A stretch of 64,000 nucleotides of DNA from Trichomonas vaginalis G3 (lineage: Eukaryota; Parabasalia; Trichomonadida; Trichomonadidae), in contig NC_067206.1 of assembly GCF_026262505.1 (NCBI RefSeq), forward strand, positions 1,426,001 to 1,490,000, in the 5' to 3' direction. Position 1 is the stretch's first letter. Every line of letters begins with the position of its first letter. Positions 1-9,997 of this stretch are shown one piece after another. A program made the translations under genes and the position numbers. The notes beneath the pieces are model-generated. The model searched no databases. It had not been told where the DNA came from and saw only the letters and a program-made list of their open reading frames with translations.

Positions 1-355
1 ATTCTAGTTTCTTTTCGTTTTCACCTATTTGTTTCTGTATGTCTATGTTTGACTTTTTGACATCTGCTATTTGATTTTTGAGTGAACTCAAATTCATTTG
101 ACTTTGAGGGTTATAGGCTGTTCCGTCTGCGGCTCCACCATAGCCTGCCATTTTCGCTAAAAGTGCCGCTCTTAAACCTCCACTCTGTGCACCAAAAACT
201 CGGTTTAAAAGCATAGGATTGCTTGACATTTGTTGCAACATAGTGGGGTCATTCAGCATTTGTTGTTGCAACTGTTGTTGTGGTGTCAGTTTTACTATTG
301 GATGTTTCAATGCTCTCTTCCTCTTACGTATATTCTTACGTAGCTTACGTGGCAT
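1..355 (-). CDS. Small basic structural-type protein of element A, partial
   Basis: The reading frame is open from ATG at 353-355 to the window edge, at least 118 residues. Residues 1-20 are very basic (MPRKLRKNIRKRKRALKHP), followed by a Gln-rich stretch. Next comes NDPTMLQQMSSNPMLL, which resembles the STI1-type helical repeat of ubiquilins, then a Gly/Ala-rich segment and a charged tail. A basic head is typical of viral DNA-condensing core proteins, so a core or minor virion role is possible, but this is inference. It lies inward of the methylase remnant on the same strand. The C-terminus is outside the window. Confidence 0.45.
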   Translation of the reverse strand, partial: MPRKLRKNIRKRKRALKHPIVKLTPQQQLQQQMLNDPTMLQQMSSNPMLLNRVFGAQSGGLRAALLAKMAGYGGAADGTAYNPQSQMNLSSLKNQIADVKKSNIDIQKQIGENEKKLE

Positions 356-700
356 TTTAAGTGAAGTTAAAAAGCGGTTTTTGACAGATGTTTATATGAC
401 ACTTTCTCCGGTTTATAGGACCTCTCTCATATTCTATCTTGTCATATCTAAACTCATAGTCATGTATGTCCTCTAACCATCTCATAACGGTTTCCAAACC
501 ACTTTTATCGGATGTAAAGTAAAAGCATGGATGGTTATGTAAAACGTCTAAAGTTTCTAAAGAGTCTCTCAAAGTATACTTCCTTGGAACGCCCGTAACT
601 TTTCCTGTAGCGACGATAGACCCTTACTTGTCCGGACAAAGTTCTACTATTTTGAGTGCTCTACCAAAAAAGTCAACGACGACGACTCTCAAAAATTTTT

Positions 701-824
701 ATGGGCTAGAAGGGGCGCAGCCCCTGGGAAGCCCCCTATACCCAAAAAACTTCATTTTATACTTCATTTATACTAAACATCTTCAGGGCTAGAGGGCACG
801 AAGTGCCTGGAGGCCCCACTACCT
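701..824. repeat. Paired GC-rich units with mini-hairpins at the end of element A
   Basis: Two related units of about 30 bp each contain a perfect mini-hairpin: GGGGC-GCA-GCCCC at 712-724 and GGCAC-GAA-GTGCC at 795-807. Each is followed by a run resembling CTAGAAGGGG or CTAGAGGGC. Element B has one unit of the same kind at 62,366-62,395. Both loops follow the C(GNA)G pattern, which is known to fold into unusually stable DNA hairpins. Confidence 0.6.
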
Positions 825-1601
825 TTTTTTTTTTTTTAAATTCGTTGAAATAACTTTGCCGAACAAACAACCAAAGTTGTTCTCAAAATATGATTAGCGG
901 CGCGAAGCACCACTACGTAAACGATAGACAAAAGGTGTATGAAAAATTGAGAGAAATATTTCATTTTCATTTCATATTTTCTTAACCAGACATTCCGCAC
1001 AAACTTCTAATGTATTACATTGATCTAATGTATAGATCCGTATTTTTCCCAAGTGAGCGGGGTATCTCCAATCCCAGCCCTATCGTCCTCCCAGTGTCAG
1101 TTTTCAATATAAAATCCAAATTTTTTTTGAAAATAAAAATTTCGAGAAATTTTTCTGATTTTTTTTCTTTGATTTCAATAATTCAAAATAAATTTGGGAG
1201 TAAAAAGACACTATTTAATGAAATTCATATGAGTGAATGTGGATAAATACTCTCAAAACATACAATTTATCTATTTTTTCTTTATATTATCAACTAATTA
1301 GTGATAATTTTTTTTGAATCAGATTTTTTTTCATTAAAAACATAATATATAACACAACAATGATGCACACATACGTATCTACACATCAAAATATAAAGCT
1401 TGTTTTGGTCTGGGCATCCCAACCCAAAATTCTTTAAAAATTGAATAAAATTGAATACTTGGGGCTGGGATGCCCATCCCAAAACCGAATTGAATTTTTT
1501 GAATTAAAGAATATATTTATGTATTTATAATATACATGTGATGTCTATAAAAAATACTAAATTCTAAAAAAAATTCAATTTATTCAAAACGTATACTAAG
1601 T
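825..1601. other. AT-rich DNA without a supported gene
   Basis: Starts with a T-run next to the end of element A. One more C(GNA)G mini-hairpin (GGCGC-GAA-GCACC) lies at 899-911. A larger inverted repeat has its arms at 1,411-1,425 and about 1,459-1,476 around TGGGCATCCCA. Short open frames here have no recognisable motif and composition like the flanks. Confidence 0.5.
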
Positions 1602-2345
1602 GATCACTTCATGAGTAGGATCAGCAATCCTACTAAATGGTGACAACGCCACTAACTAAAAAGGGAGTCCTTGGAGCTCTTGATCTCTTGTCAGTAGAGT
1701 TCATAATGAGGCATGGCATCTACTGATTAGAGATCAGAGCAATCCTACCTTACCTTCAGGAGCTACAAAGCTCCTAATCGTTACGAGAGGGAGCCTTGGA
1801 GCTCCTGAAGCTCATCAGCAGAGGCTATTTACCATTTGGGCCTCTTCTGATGAAAGATGCGAAACACGTCTACGAACCAGGAGCTTCAAAGCTTCTAATC
1901 CTTACTAAAGGGAGCTTTGGAGCTCCTGAGTCTCCATCAACAGAGTCCCAGATGGTAAATGTCCTTTGCTGATGAAAGATGCGAAACACATCTACGAACC
2001 AGGAGCTCCAAAGCTCCTAATCCTTACGAAAGGGAGCTTTGGAGCTCCTGAAACTCCTTTTACTATAAAATATGACAGTTTTCTTCTGAGGTTCTCATCA
2101 AATCTAAGACTTCAGAAGAAAGCTGTCCTATCAATGTATACTTACACTCTCATGGACTACAAGTGTACAATTTTAAAGCAGAGATTATCCGAGGCCTCTC
2201 ATCAAATGAGGGACCTCGGATAATCTCTACCTTAAGTAGTCAAATAACTTTTCTCACTATTTAGGAACAAAAGAACAAGAGTTGGAGTACTTTAAGGCAA
2301 GATTCTTCCGAAATCTCTCATCGAATGAGAGACTTCGGAAGGACC
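1602..2345. repeat. Cluster of about ten imperfect hairpins, type 2 families
   Basis: Consecutive stem-loops fill this stretch. Examples are 1,757-1,812 (arms TTCAGGAGCT / AGCTCCTGAA), two related ones near 1,880-1,935 and 1,999-2,050 with GGAGCTTTGGAGCTCCTG on the right arm, one near 2,081-2,117, 2,173-2,224 (arms AGAGATTATCCGAGG / CCTCGGATAATCTCT, apex CTCATCAAATGAG) and 2,297-2,348 (CTTCCGAA..TTCGGAAG, apex CTCATCGAATGAG). Mismatches fall at scattered positions while most pairs are kept. No terminal inverted repeats were found around the cluster. Decayed relatives occur at 55.3-55.8 kb. Confidence 0.7.
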
Positions 2346-2348
2346 TTG

Positions 2349-3208
2349 CCAAATCCTTGAACGCCAATATCCTTGGAACTGAGCTAGAACCAGGGAGAAG
2401 TAGCATACTATAGAGCACGATGGTAATCTCGGAAATACTTATATCGCCCCAAGCACAATATTTAAGAAGTCTAACTCATATATACAAGAAGTCAGGCTGA
2501 ATAGATATTGTGCATATGGTTTGCAGAACTCTCATGATATTTAAAATTCATGTTATCCCAAAAAAGGTGACACTTTGGGTGTATCGTCCATCCCAGGGAT
2601 GCAAAAATCACATCACCTTGGATCTATAATCTAATGCATCATTGGTGTTCCATCATACCTTCAATGATTCACAATTTGCACATTTGGTTACAGATTAATA
2701 TTGAAAATTCTAAAATTCTAGATTTTCATCTATAACAAGTTCTTTGTTATCCCGTGCTTTATTAATTGTTAACTTTAGAGCTCCTAAATATCCTTACAAA
2801 TTGCATAAATTCCGAAATAGTTTCTCAAAATAATATCTATGATCGCATAAATATCAGATTACGTTAAGACTATTAATGTTTCAAATACGTTACAACCGTT
2901 TGCTATAGTTAAGGCATTTTTTTCATTTATGATAATGACTTCAGCTCTAATTTTGTCAAGTAACAAACTGATCTAATGTCTTATCTAAGTGTATTCATTT
3001 CTAAACAAATTCTTAATAAATGCTTTGCTTTCAATATTTTTTGAAAAAATCTCTAAAATCTCAAAGTATTCTCTAAACCACTTCGATGCATATAAAAATT
3101 TCTCAGATGTTTTACATAATAATCTTTAAAATATAATATTAATCACTCAAATTAAAATTTCATTGTATAAACTCATTTCCTATAATCATAATATATTTAT
3201 TTTGCTGA
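2349..3208. other. AT-rich DNA, no gene seen
   Basis: No open frame with recognisable motifs. GGTGACACTTTGGGTG near 2,566 recalls the GTGACA core of the local transposon ends, but I found no partner end. Confidence 0.4.
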
Positions 3209-3247
3209 AGTTGGCTGGGCTTGCCCGAAGGGCAAGTCTAGCCAACT
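3209..3247. repeat. Isolated hairpin with GAA triloop
   Basis: Left arm AGTTGGCTGGGCTTGCCC, loop GAA at 3,227-3,229, right arm GGGCAAGTCTAGCCAACT. The seven loop-proximal pairs are perfect and the loop is closed by C-G, giving the C(GNA)G pattern. It is GC-rich in very AT-rich surroundings. Confidence 0.65.
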
Positions 3248-3939
3248 GAAGCCCGAAATTATATTATATCAAATTTGATTTTTTTTACCTAAAGAATTGT
3301 TGCAAATACATCCACGCTACAGATCATTAAACTTTATTTATTTCATTCTGACAAAAAGCTTCATGACATGCTTGTCCTGTCATTATAAATAAAATAATTG
3401 AATAACTTCCATCAAAAAGTCGAGGGTAGGTCGATCTTTTGCAGCGCATTTTAACAAATTGTGGACAAAATTGAATGAGTGAAGCCGTTTTCAAGTTCAT
3501 TACTGAGAGCTTTACAAAATTTGCAAGTAATGAACAAGATATAAGAATTACACAGGCAATATCGTTTATTCCATTGGGGACAACTGCATCCTCCACTTGG
3601 GAGACGGAAAAATGAAACCATGATTTATTGAAAATTAAAGATTAACGTTGATTAACTCATACTATTCAATTTCAGATAGAGCAGAGAGATTAACAATCAT
3701 AAAAATTATGAGATACAAGAGTGATACCATGATTTATTAAATATTCTTTTCCAAGAAAAGCATTTAAAAAGCGTATTTATAAATCATATATTACTGTAAC
3801 CACAACATTAAAGACAAGACCTTCAAGGATACAGATTTGACACTTTACAAATGTATTTTGACACTTTACATGTCCCCCAAACGACATCCTTACCCTAATA
3901 TAAATAGTATGTTAAATGTATCCAGCAAAATGCTTGAAT
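3248..3939. other. No supported gene; one 89-codon minus-strand frame
   Basis: A minus-strand frame at 3,327-3,596 has one hydrophobic stretch (IACVILISCSLLANFV) but no family motif and no copy elsewhere in the window. It may be chance or a decayed gene. Confidence 0.3.
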
Positions 3940-5054
3940 TAGGGTTGTTAAAAATATCAAAAATTAGCGTTTTGAAGACACCATGGTGTCTTATAATTTT
4001 CCCTTCCTTATTGGCGTGTAGAAATAAATGCGCCAATAGATTGAAGAAGAAGAATTGTTTTTCTCTTAATGAACTTTAATCCTTTTGATATAAGAATATT
4101 AAAAACATTAATATAATTTCGATTTCGGAAATTAAATTTCCAAATTTTTTGTCGATTTCGGAAATAACAGGATCCCGCATCCAACACACAACAACAAAAC
4201 ACAAAACACACTTTTTGGTTCTTTCATCGTTTTAATCGTAATTTATGTAATACATGATTTGGATAAATTTTACAATAATAGAACCTATATTATATTCTTT
4301 TCAAAGATTCTTGCAAATCATCAAAAATAATTGTATTTTAAAAAACGATCAAATTATCCTTTCATTATTTTAAACTTAAATTAGTTTTTATGATTGACTA
4401 AAGCAATCATATTTATTCATCATTAAATAAACAAAAAAATAATATTTGAGAGTTATTTCAAAAAAAAACACATTGAATTTATTAATTTGTCTCAATTTCA
4501 GTGTTATAAATTTTTATAATTTCAATATTTTGAAATACACTTTTTAATATTTCAATATTTATGATATTTCAATGTATTAAGTGGTCTCAAATTGAGCTTC
4601 TCAAATATAAGTTGGCCTATTCAAATAATAAAATTAAATAATATTTAAAATAATAAATAAAAGTGATTGAGGTCATAGCAAAACGGCTGTTTCAGTCATT
4701 AATTCTTAAAAATAAAAAGGGTAAAAACTAAATACAATGGGTAAAATTCAATAGTGTCTGTGCTATCGTTCAATTTGAAGGTGTCTTTTGAAACCGCAAG
4801 ACACATTGAATTTTTGAATAGTGTATTATGGTTTGACAGACACCAATGAAAAAAATAAAATGATATTTATTTTAAATATATAAGATCCTTATATAAAATA
4901 TAAATATTTTATCGTTTTATTTTCTTGTTTTAGAAATGTTTTTTATTGAAAAATCAATAAAACTAACTCCAAAATAAAATTTTTGATTTAAAGACACTAT
5001 GATGACACCAGCAAATCTTCCAAGACACCTATCGTCGGGAATCTAACAACCCTA
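3940..5054 (-). mobile_element. Non-autonomous hAT element (internal deletion derivative)
   Basis: Ends are TAGGGTTGTTA and its inverse TAACAACCCTA, flanked by CTTGAAT on both sides (7 of an expected 8 bp). Its two arms match, in reverse orientation, the right and left arms of the autonomous hAT at 11,776-15,463. The join lies at about 4,690, where the two arm sequences meet at a short TGTTT shared by both. It therefore looks like a direct deletion product that lost the transposase gene. Subterminal GACAC/GTGTC motifs recur several times near both ends, as expected for hAT transposase binding sites. Confidence 0.85.
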
Positions 5055-6057
5055 CTTGAATTTAGCTGATATGAGAAAGTTATGGAAATTGAAGCTATAC
5101 TCTTCATTTTTTGAGAGGCAGCAATCCCAGAACTGCTAACACTTTTCGGATTGTTTTAAGAAATTTTTCGATATGGTTTCTGATTCATTTGATTATTGCA
5201 TTGTAGCAACTATATATTTGTATTCGCAGAAATATTGAATATTCTAATTATGGGTGCCGAAATTCAATTTGAATTCAATTTAGCTTGCATGATTGATGGA
5301 TGTGTGGTTCGGCCATACGAAAATTATCGTTAAAAGTCCAAAATGATATGGAAAGGCTTATTAAAAATAATAGATTCTAATTCTATAAGAAATTTATATT
5401 CTGTTTTTAAAATAACATTTGGATTTTCGATAACGATAACTCCTGTTTTGCATTCAATTTTTGAATTTTCTTGAAAATTGGTAATGAATCCATAAATACG
5501 GTTTATTATTAGTCAAAATAAAATAGAGAGAGAAAATATAATTTGAGATACTTTGAAAATTTGAAGCAAGTCAATAGTATAATACTTTTTTTGTTATGAT
5601 TCTTATAACAATACCAATTAAATATTTTCCGGAAAATCTAACGATACTTTGAAATACAAAAAGAGTGAGAAAAAAATATTTAATGATGGGTGATTTAAAT
5701 GATCAATATTATCCTATTAAATTTTGCCCTAATTTTTAAAAAACCGTTATTCGTTAAGTTAATATAGTATTAATCAAATTCTTCATATTAAATCTCTAAT
5801 CAAAAATTTCGTGAGAAAACATTTTTTGATTGAGGAAAAAATTCAAGCATCGAAGTTTTCAAAAAGTTAAATGAGTTCTCACAAATTTGTGTGAATTTCT
5901 TATTTTATTCCTTTTTCTAGAAGCTAATATACAGTTGTGTTTGACCATTTAAAGTTATAAAATTTGTAATTTTAAAGTCTCATCACACTTTTCAATGCTC
6001 GATTTTTAAAAACTGTTTAAAAATGGAGCTTATATTGAAATAGTGTAGAGACTAAAA
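5055..6057. other. AT-rich intergenic DNA upstream of a GT61 gene
   Basis: No coding frame, element end or repeat recognised. It separates the hAT derivative from the hairpin before the glycosyltransferase gene. Confidence 0.45.
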
Positions 6058-6120
6058 ATTACCACAGACTATTTCAGAGGATTGAGTTGCCACTCAATCC
6101 TCTGAAAAGTCTGAGGTAAT
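6058..6120. promoter_or_regulatory. Long hairpin directly before a GT61 gene
   Basis: A 63-nt near-perfect stem-loop runs from ATTACCACAGACT to AGTCTGAGGTAAT, with a perfect inner stem CAGAGGATTGAGT / ACTCAATCCTCTG and loop TGCC. It ends 23 nt before the ATG at 6,144. It could lie in the promoter or 5' leader. In style it matches the transposon hairpins but in sequence it is unique here. The regulatory role is inference. Confidence 0.55.
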
Positions 6121-6143
6121 TTGCAAAATTTGAGAACCAAAAT

Positions 6144-7391
6144 ATGATAACTAATCTAAATCGCACTCATTCAAAGCTGCATATCGCGATTTCAATGTTA
6201 ATAATTATGACAATAACAAATTTCATTATCCGCGTTCAAACTGCATTGATTCGTCTTGATATTGAATTATTTTCTACTTACAGTGAAATCAAGCTCTCTA
6301 AAAAAGTATTTTCTTTCTTTCCAGATTTTGAGATCATATGCAAATACAACGAAACATTCAACCCTCCTAAAACAAAAATGTTGCTTTTATATGAGAATGA
6401 TACAACGCTAAACACGTTCGCTAATAACGGTTTCTTACCTCAAACACCAGAGTATAATGACATTCAACATTTTCATTCAACTGTTATTCATGGGAGAAAT
6501 ATGTTTGTATCAGGTGACAACGCAATATGTACTCTTAAATATTATTATGACATAGGAGACAGAAACAATTTGACTGTTTCACCTTTTTTTAATGGAACCA
6601 TAGTTGGGGAGTATGAAAGTGTTGTTGCTATAGGGCATTTATATACTGCAATATATGGGCATTTTATCAATGAAATAATGGCTCCTTCACAATTAATCCC
6701 TGCTGAAATTAGGAAAAAATCGTATATTGTTGTTCAAGGAAACAGAAGCATGTGTGAAGAATTAGTCAGAGTACTTGATTTTGAGGATCGAATTATATAC
6801 TTAACCTGTGATCAATTTGTATTTTGTCGTGATCTTTATACAGTTTGCGATCCAAGAACTCATGGTGGTTATTATGGCCCTTGTTTAGGAAATTTGTCAA
6901 TTGTAGTAAGGAAGTATTTTAATTTAACTAAAATCCAGCCCTTATATGTAGGATTGCACAAAAGAAGAGGTCCTACACGTGTGATTGCTAATTTGAACGA
7001 AATTATTAATTTTTCAAAAAATCTTAATGAATCAATACAATTTATGTATGTTCCAGATATTACAAACACTACGCTTGAAATTGCAAAAATCCATGCATCT
7101 TTAAGAGTGTTGGTTGGATCTACAGGAAGCAATCTAATTCGAAGTATTTATATGCATCCATTTACTTGTGTCGTTCAAATCTGTCCTCCTAGTTTTAATT
7201 TTGCTGTCACCGTTCAAGAAATTGTATGCAACCTTTATTCAATAGTAGTTACAGAACCTAAATTTTCTTTTAGAGAAAAATCTCCTCAATATATTAATAT
7301 CACCAAAACATATAAAGCTATAAATATTGCACTATATGTTACGGAACATCACGAATGGCCAAATATTTCGGAATTTCATTTATTAAAGTAG
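6144..7391 (+). CDS. GT61 family glycosyltransferase (DUF563), type II membrane protein
   Basis: 415 residues without introns. Residues about 14-32 form one hydrophobic segment (ISMLIIMTITNFIIRV), a likely signal anchor that would place the catalytic domain in the ER/Golgi lumen. Family signatures are GHFINEIMAP around residue 170, HGGYYGP around 240 and GSTGSNLIRSIYMHP around 327-341. The last fits the conserved G-x-G-x(n)-N loop near the end of GT61 domains. Members transfer xylose, arabinose or GlcNAc to glycans or proteins; the donor and acceptor cannot be read here. Two relatives lie at 58,991-60,235 and 60,820-61,998, so this is a local or dispersed family. The start was chosen as the first in-frame ATG before the anchor. 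A long hairpin lies just upstream. Confidence 0.8.
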   Translation: MITNLNRTHSKLHIAISMLIIMTITNFIIRVQTALIRLDIELFSTYSEIKLSKKVFSFFPDFEIICKYNETFNPPKTKMLLLYENDTTLNTFANNGFLPQTPEYNDIQHFHSTVIHGRNMFVSGDNAICTLKYYYDIGDRNNLTVSPFFNGTIVGEYESVVAIGHLYTAIYGHFINEIMAPSQLIPAEIRKKSYIVVQGNRSMCEELVRVLDFEDRIIYLTCDQFVFCRDLYTVCDPRTHGGYYGPCLGNLSIVVRKYFNLTKIQPLYVGLHKRRGPTRVIANLNEIINFSKNLNESIQFMYVPDITNTTLEIAKIHASLRVLVGSTGSNLIRSIYMHPFTCVVQICPPSFNFAVTVQEIVCNLYSIVVTEPKFSFREKSPQYINITKTYKAINIALYVTEHHEWPNISEFHLLK

Positions 7392-7537
7392 AAGTAGTGT
7401 GTCGAAAATATGAGGATTCGAGATTGTTTTTACGTAATTTATAAATACCATCGTACATATTTGAGATTTGTGGTGTCTTTTTTACTATATTACAAAAAAT
7501 CTATATTAATTTCACTTTTTAATATATGTTATATAGC

Positions 7538-8070
7538 TAGGGTTGTTAAAAATATCAAAAATTAGCGTTTTGAAGACACCATGGTGTCTTATAATTTTCC
7601 CTTCCTTATTGGCGTGTAGAAATAAATGCGCCAATAGATTGAAGAAGAAGAATTGTTTTTCTCTTAATGAACTTTAATCCTTTTGATATAAGAATATTAA
7701 AAACATTAATATAATTTCGATTTCGGAAATTAAATTTCCAAATTTTTTGTCGATTTCGGAAATAACAGGATCCCGCATCCAACACACAACAACAAAACAC
7801 AAAACACACTTTTTGGTTCTTTCATCGTTTTAATCGTAATTTATGTAATACATGATTTGGATAAATTTTACAATAATAGAACCTATATTATATTCTTTTC
7901 AAAGATTCTTGCAAATCATCAAAAATAATTGTATTTTAAAAAACGATCAAATTATCCTTTCATTATTTTAAACTTAAATTAGTTTTTATGATTGACTAAA
8001 GCAATCATATTTATTCATCATTAAATAAACAAAAAAATAATATTTGAGAGTTATTTCAAAAAAAAACACA
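7538..8070 (-). mobile_element. Non-autonomous hAT element, truncated copy
   Basis: Begins with TAGGGTTGTTA and is essentially identical to 3,940-4,472, then stops abruptly where MULE-related DNA begins at about 8,071. The other end is not found on the far side of that MULE, so it was lost. The near-identity shows recent activity of the same hAT family. Confidence 0.8.
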
Positions 8071-9884
8071 TGAGTGGGGGACAAACTCGCCCATCGTCAC
8101 TTTTTATTAACCTTAAACTTGTAATTTTCATTATTTTTAATTAACCTTATTTCTTTCCCAATTCCTGATTTATTTTATTCACTTACTATTAAAAGTCACA
8201 TTTTAATAAAATATAATAATTTATTTATAGCATTTTTTACTATACTGTAATAAAAAATTAATTATAATAAATTAAATGTTTATTAAATCAAATGTTTTCT
8301 TTGCAATAATATTTTTAATGTTGAGTAAACAATGTTGGGATCAAGTGTATCATTTTTCAGACCTTTCTGAACAGCTTCAAGCATACTGATGCATTCGACT
8401 TTTTTAAATTGTGTCATTTCTTCGAAATCTCTTGTGACTTTTTTGATAACTTTAACACTTCTCTCTGAATCCAGACCTTTAATTTGCAACTTAATCAGGA
8501 ATGAAGGAACAACACTGGAATATAACTCGATGACAAGTTCATCGAGTCAAAGATTTCGCCTTTCTGGGAAGTACTGGTGCTTCAAAACCTTGAAATGTGA
8601 TTCTGAATGTTGTTTGTTCCATCTCCTTCATTTCTATAGCGAAGCATCCACCTGTCAAGATGATGGCGCCACTGTCGGTCAAAGTATTCACGGGCAGCAG
8701 GTTCCTCATTTAAAATTTCTTCTAAATTGTTGTAAACTTCATCAGGATCAATTTCTTCCTCTTCAGAACCAAAGACCAATAACTTCATTAAGTTATAGAA
8801 AGTTTCGAAGTTGGAACGATCTTGAAACTTTTCAGCCTTTCTCATGACAGCGCGCAACACATGAACGCCACACCAAATGATCTGGCATAAGGGGATGGCT
8901 GTTTCAACAGCATTTGTGATTTGAGGTGCGCAGTCCATTGAAAAATAAGATGGTTCGCGATTGATGGAGCCAAAATATGCTGTGAGACAAACTTGTATAT
9001 TTTCACTTGTGTCGGGCCAAACGAAAAAATACAAAAACGGAAAAACAATTGATTCCGCGAATTTGCCAGTGACGGCATAAAATGGTATGCGAGAGCGCAA
9101 GAGCTTATAAGTGGAATCAATGTGATAAGTTTGTATTTGATGTGAAAAAGCATTTGCTTCGAATGGGGCGTAATAGAAAATCATACGATCTGGCTCGTGA
9201 ATAAACTCGATGAGATCATCCGGAGAATGACTCTTAACCATGTCGACAAAAATTGCAAGAGATGTAACATCATCCGCTGAGAAACTGGTATTGATTGCAT
9301 GAAGGCGTTTAGAAAACTTTTTTAAAGCATCTGTAGATTGTTGAAACATTTCCGGAATGATCCCACTATCAAATGGGATATTAAGATCTTTGAAACACCT
9401 TAATTGTGCGTAAACACGGTCTTGATTTGATTCAAAATATCTTGTTAAATAAGATCTATAAAAATATGATGTAATTTGTTGTGATTTGTTTGGAAAAGGG
9501 GCAGAATGATTGTGGGTGTTAATACATTTTCGTATGTGGTACTTGTCATCGGGAAGTGTATCAACAAGGAAGCGACATGGACAATTCGGCCACTTACAAT
9601 TAAATTGGATTTGATTTCTTTCTTTCCTAGTTTTATATGAATAACTACAACCTGCTTGGATTTCTTGTTGCACTCCATACTTAAGCAACTCGATATATGT
9701 GAGTTCGTGATCTTGGATCTGCATTAAAATGAAATGATTTGAAAGAATAAAGAATTTTGAATATATTGGTCTTATTTTGATAAGCTTGGTCGTGTTTTGA
9801 ATAGCTTGGCCATCTAATTCAATTATGATCTTTGAAAATTAGGTGAAATAAAACTAAACATAAATGTAAAACTAGGGATATGAA
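8071..9884 (-). mobile_element. MULE element M1 (limits approximate)
   Basis: Holds a Mutator-like transposase gene on the minus strand. The left limit is set by the break in the hAT copy. CGTCACTTTTTATTAACC at about 8,095 carries the inverse of the AAAAGTGAC core found in other element ends of the window. The right limit is uncertain because a 113-bp direct repeat and the palindromic element E1 adjoin it. Confidence 0.6.
8283..9724 (-). pseudogene. MULE transposase, main frame intact, 3' part frameshifted
   Basis: The main frame (8,582-9,724, 380 residues) starts with ATG at 9,722-9,724. Residues about 30-75 form a FLYWCH/WRKY-type zinc finger (CKWPNCPCRF ... CINTHNH). The MULE DDE domain follows with HIDSTYKLL (first Asp), FSMDCAPQI (second Asp) and CGVHVLRAV (the C-x2-H box). 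Downstream in other frames is a C-terminal segment (8,283-8,489, to QRKHLI) corresponding to the tail of the M2 transposase; about two frameshifts separate it from the main frame near 8,490-8,590. The enzyme would act in the nucleus on terminal inverted repeats. Closest in the window to M2 (16,529-18,210). Confidence 0.75.
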
Positions 9885-9997
9885 ATTTTGGTTGTACACC
9901 ACTTGTATGTGCCGGATACCATTGTGTCAAATTTTTTCTGAAATTAACTTTAAAAGTACTAAGTAAGATCATGAGATATAGCAATATATGTTTAAAC
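9885..9997. repeat. 113-bp direct repeat, left copy beside element E1
   Basis: Runs from ATTTTGGTTGTACACC to ATATATGTTTAAAC, ending where E1 begins. The same sequence follows E1 at 11,265-11,377 and again, shorter, at 11,386-11,480. Confidence 0.8.

Larger units (their letters stand above)
1..824 (-). mobile_element. Polinton-like element A, terminal part
   Basis: This is the end of a large virus-like DNA element that continues left of the window. Its outer end (AGGTAGTGGGGCC read on the minus strand, ending about 824) resembles the start of element B at 62,351. Both share the TTTGTCCGGACAAG region and sequence related to the adenine methylase gene. The terminal 120 bp hold two copies of a GC-rich unit with mini-hairpins at 712-724 and 795-807. 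A small basic protein gene follows inward. The element is broken and its methylase gene is represented only by the 3' part. Assignment to Polintons rests on the AG-start terminus, the methylase and the small structural-type genes; no polymerase or integrase of this element is in view. Confidence 0.55.

Noticed and set aside
1010-2223. Short plus-strand frames in the left part of the window
   Set aside because: They are composed of AT-rich sequence or run through hairpins, and no motif or second copy was seen.
4008-4211. 67-codon minus-strand frame beginning MCFVFCCCVLDAG, repeated at 7,606-7,809 and similar at 15,177-15,395
   Set aside because: It lies in the terminal arm of the hAT element and is repeated only because the arm is repeated. 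It includes the palindromic subterminal region.
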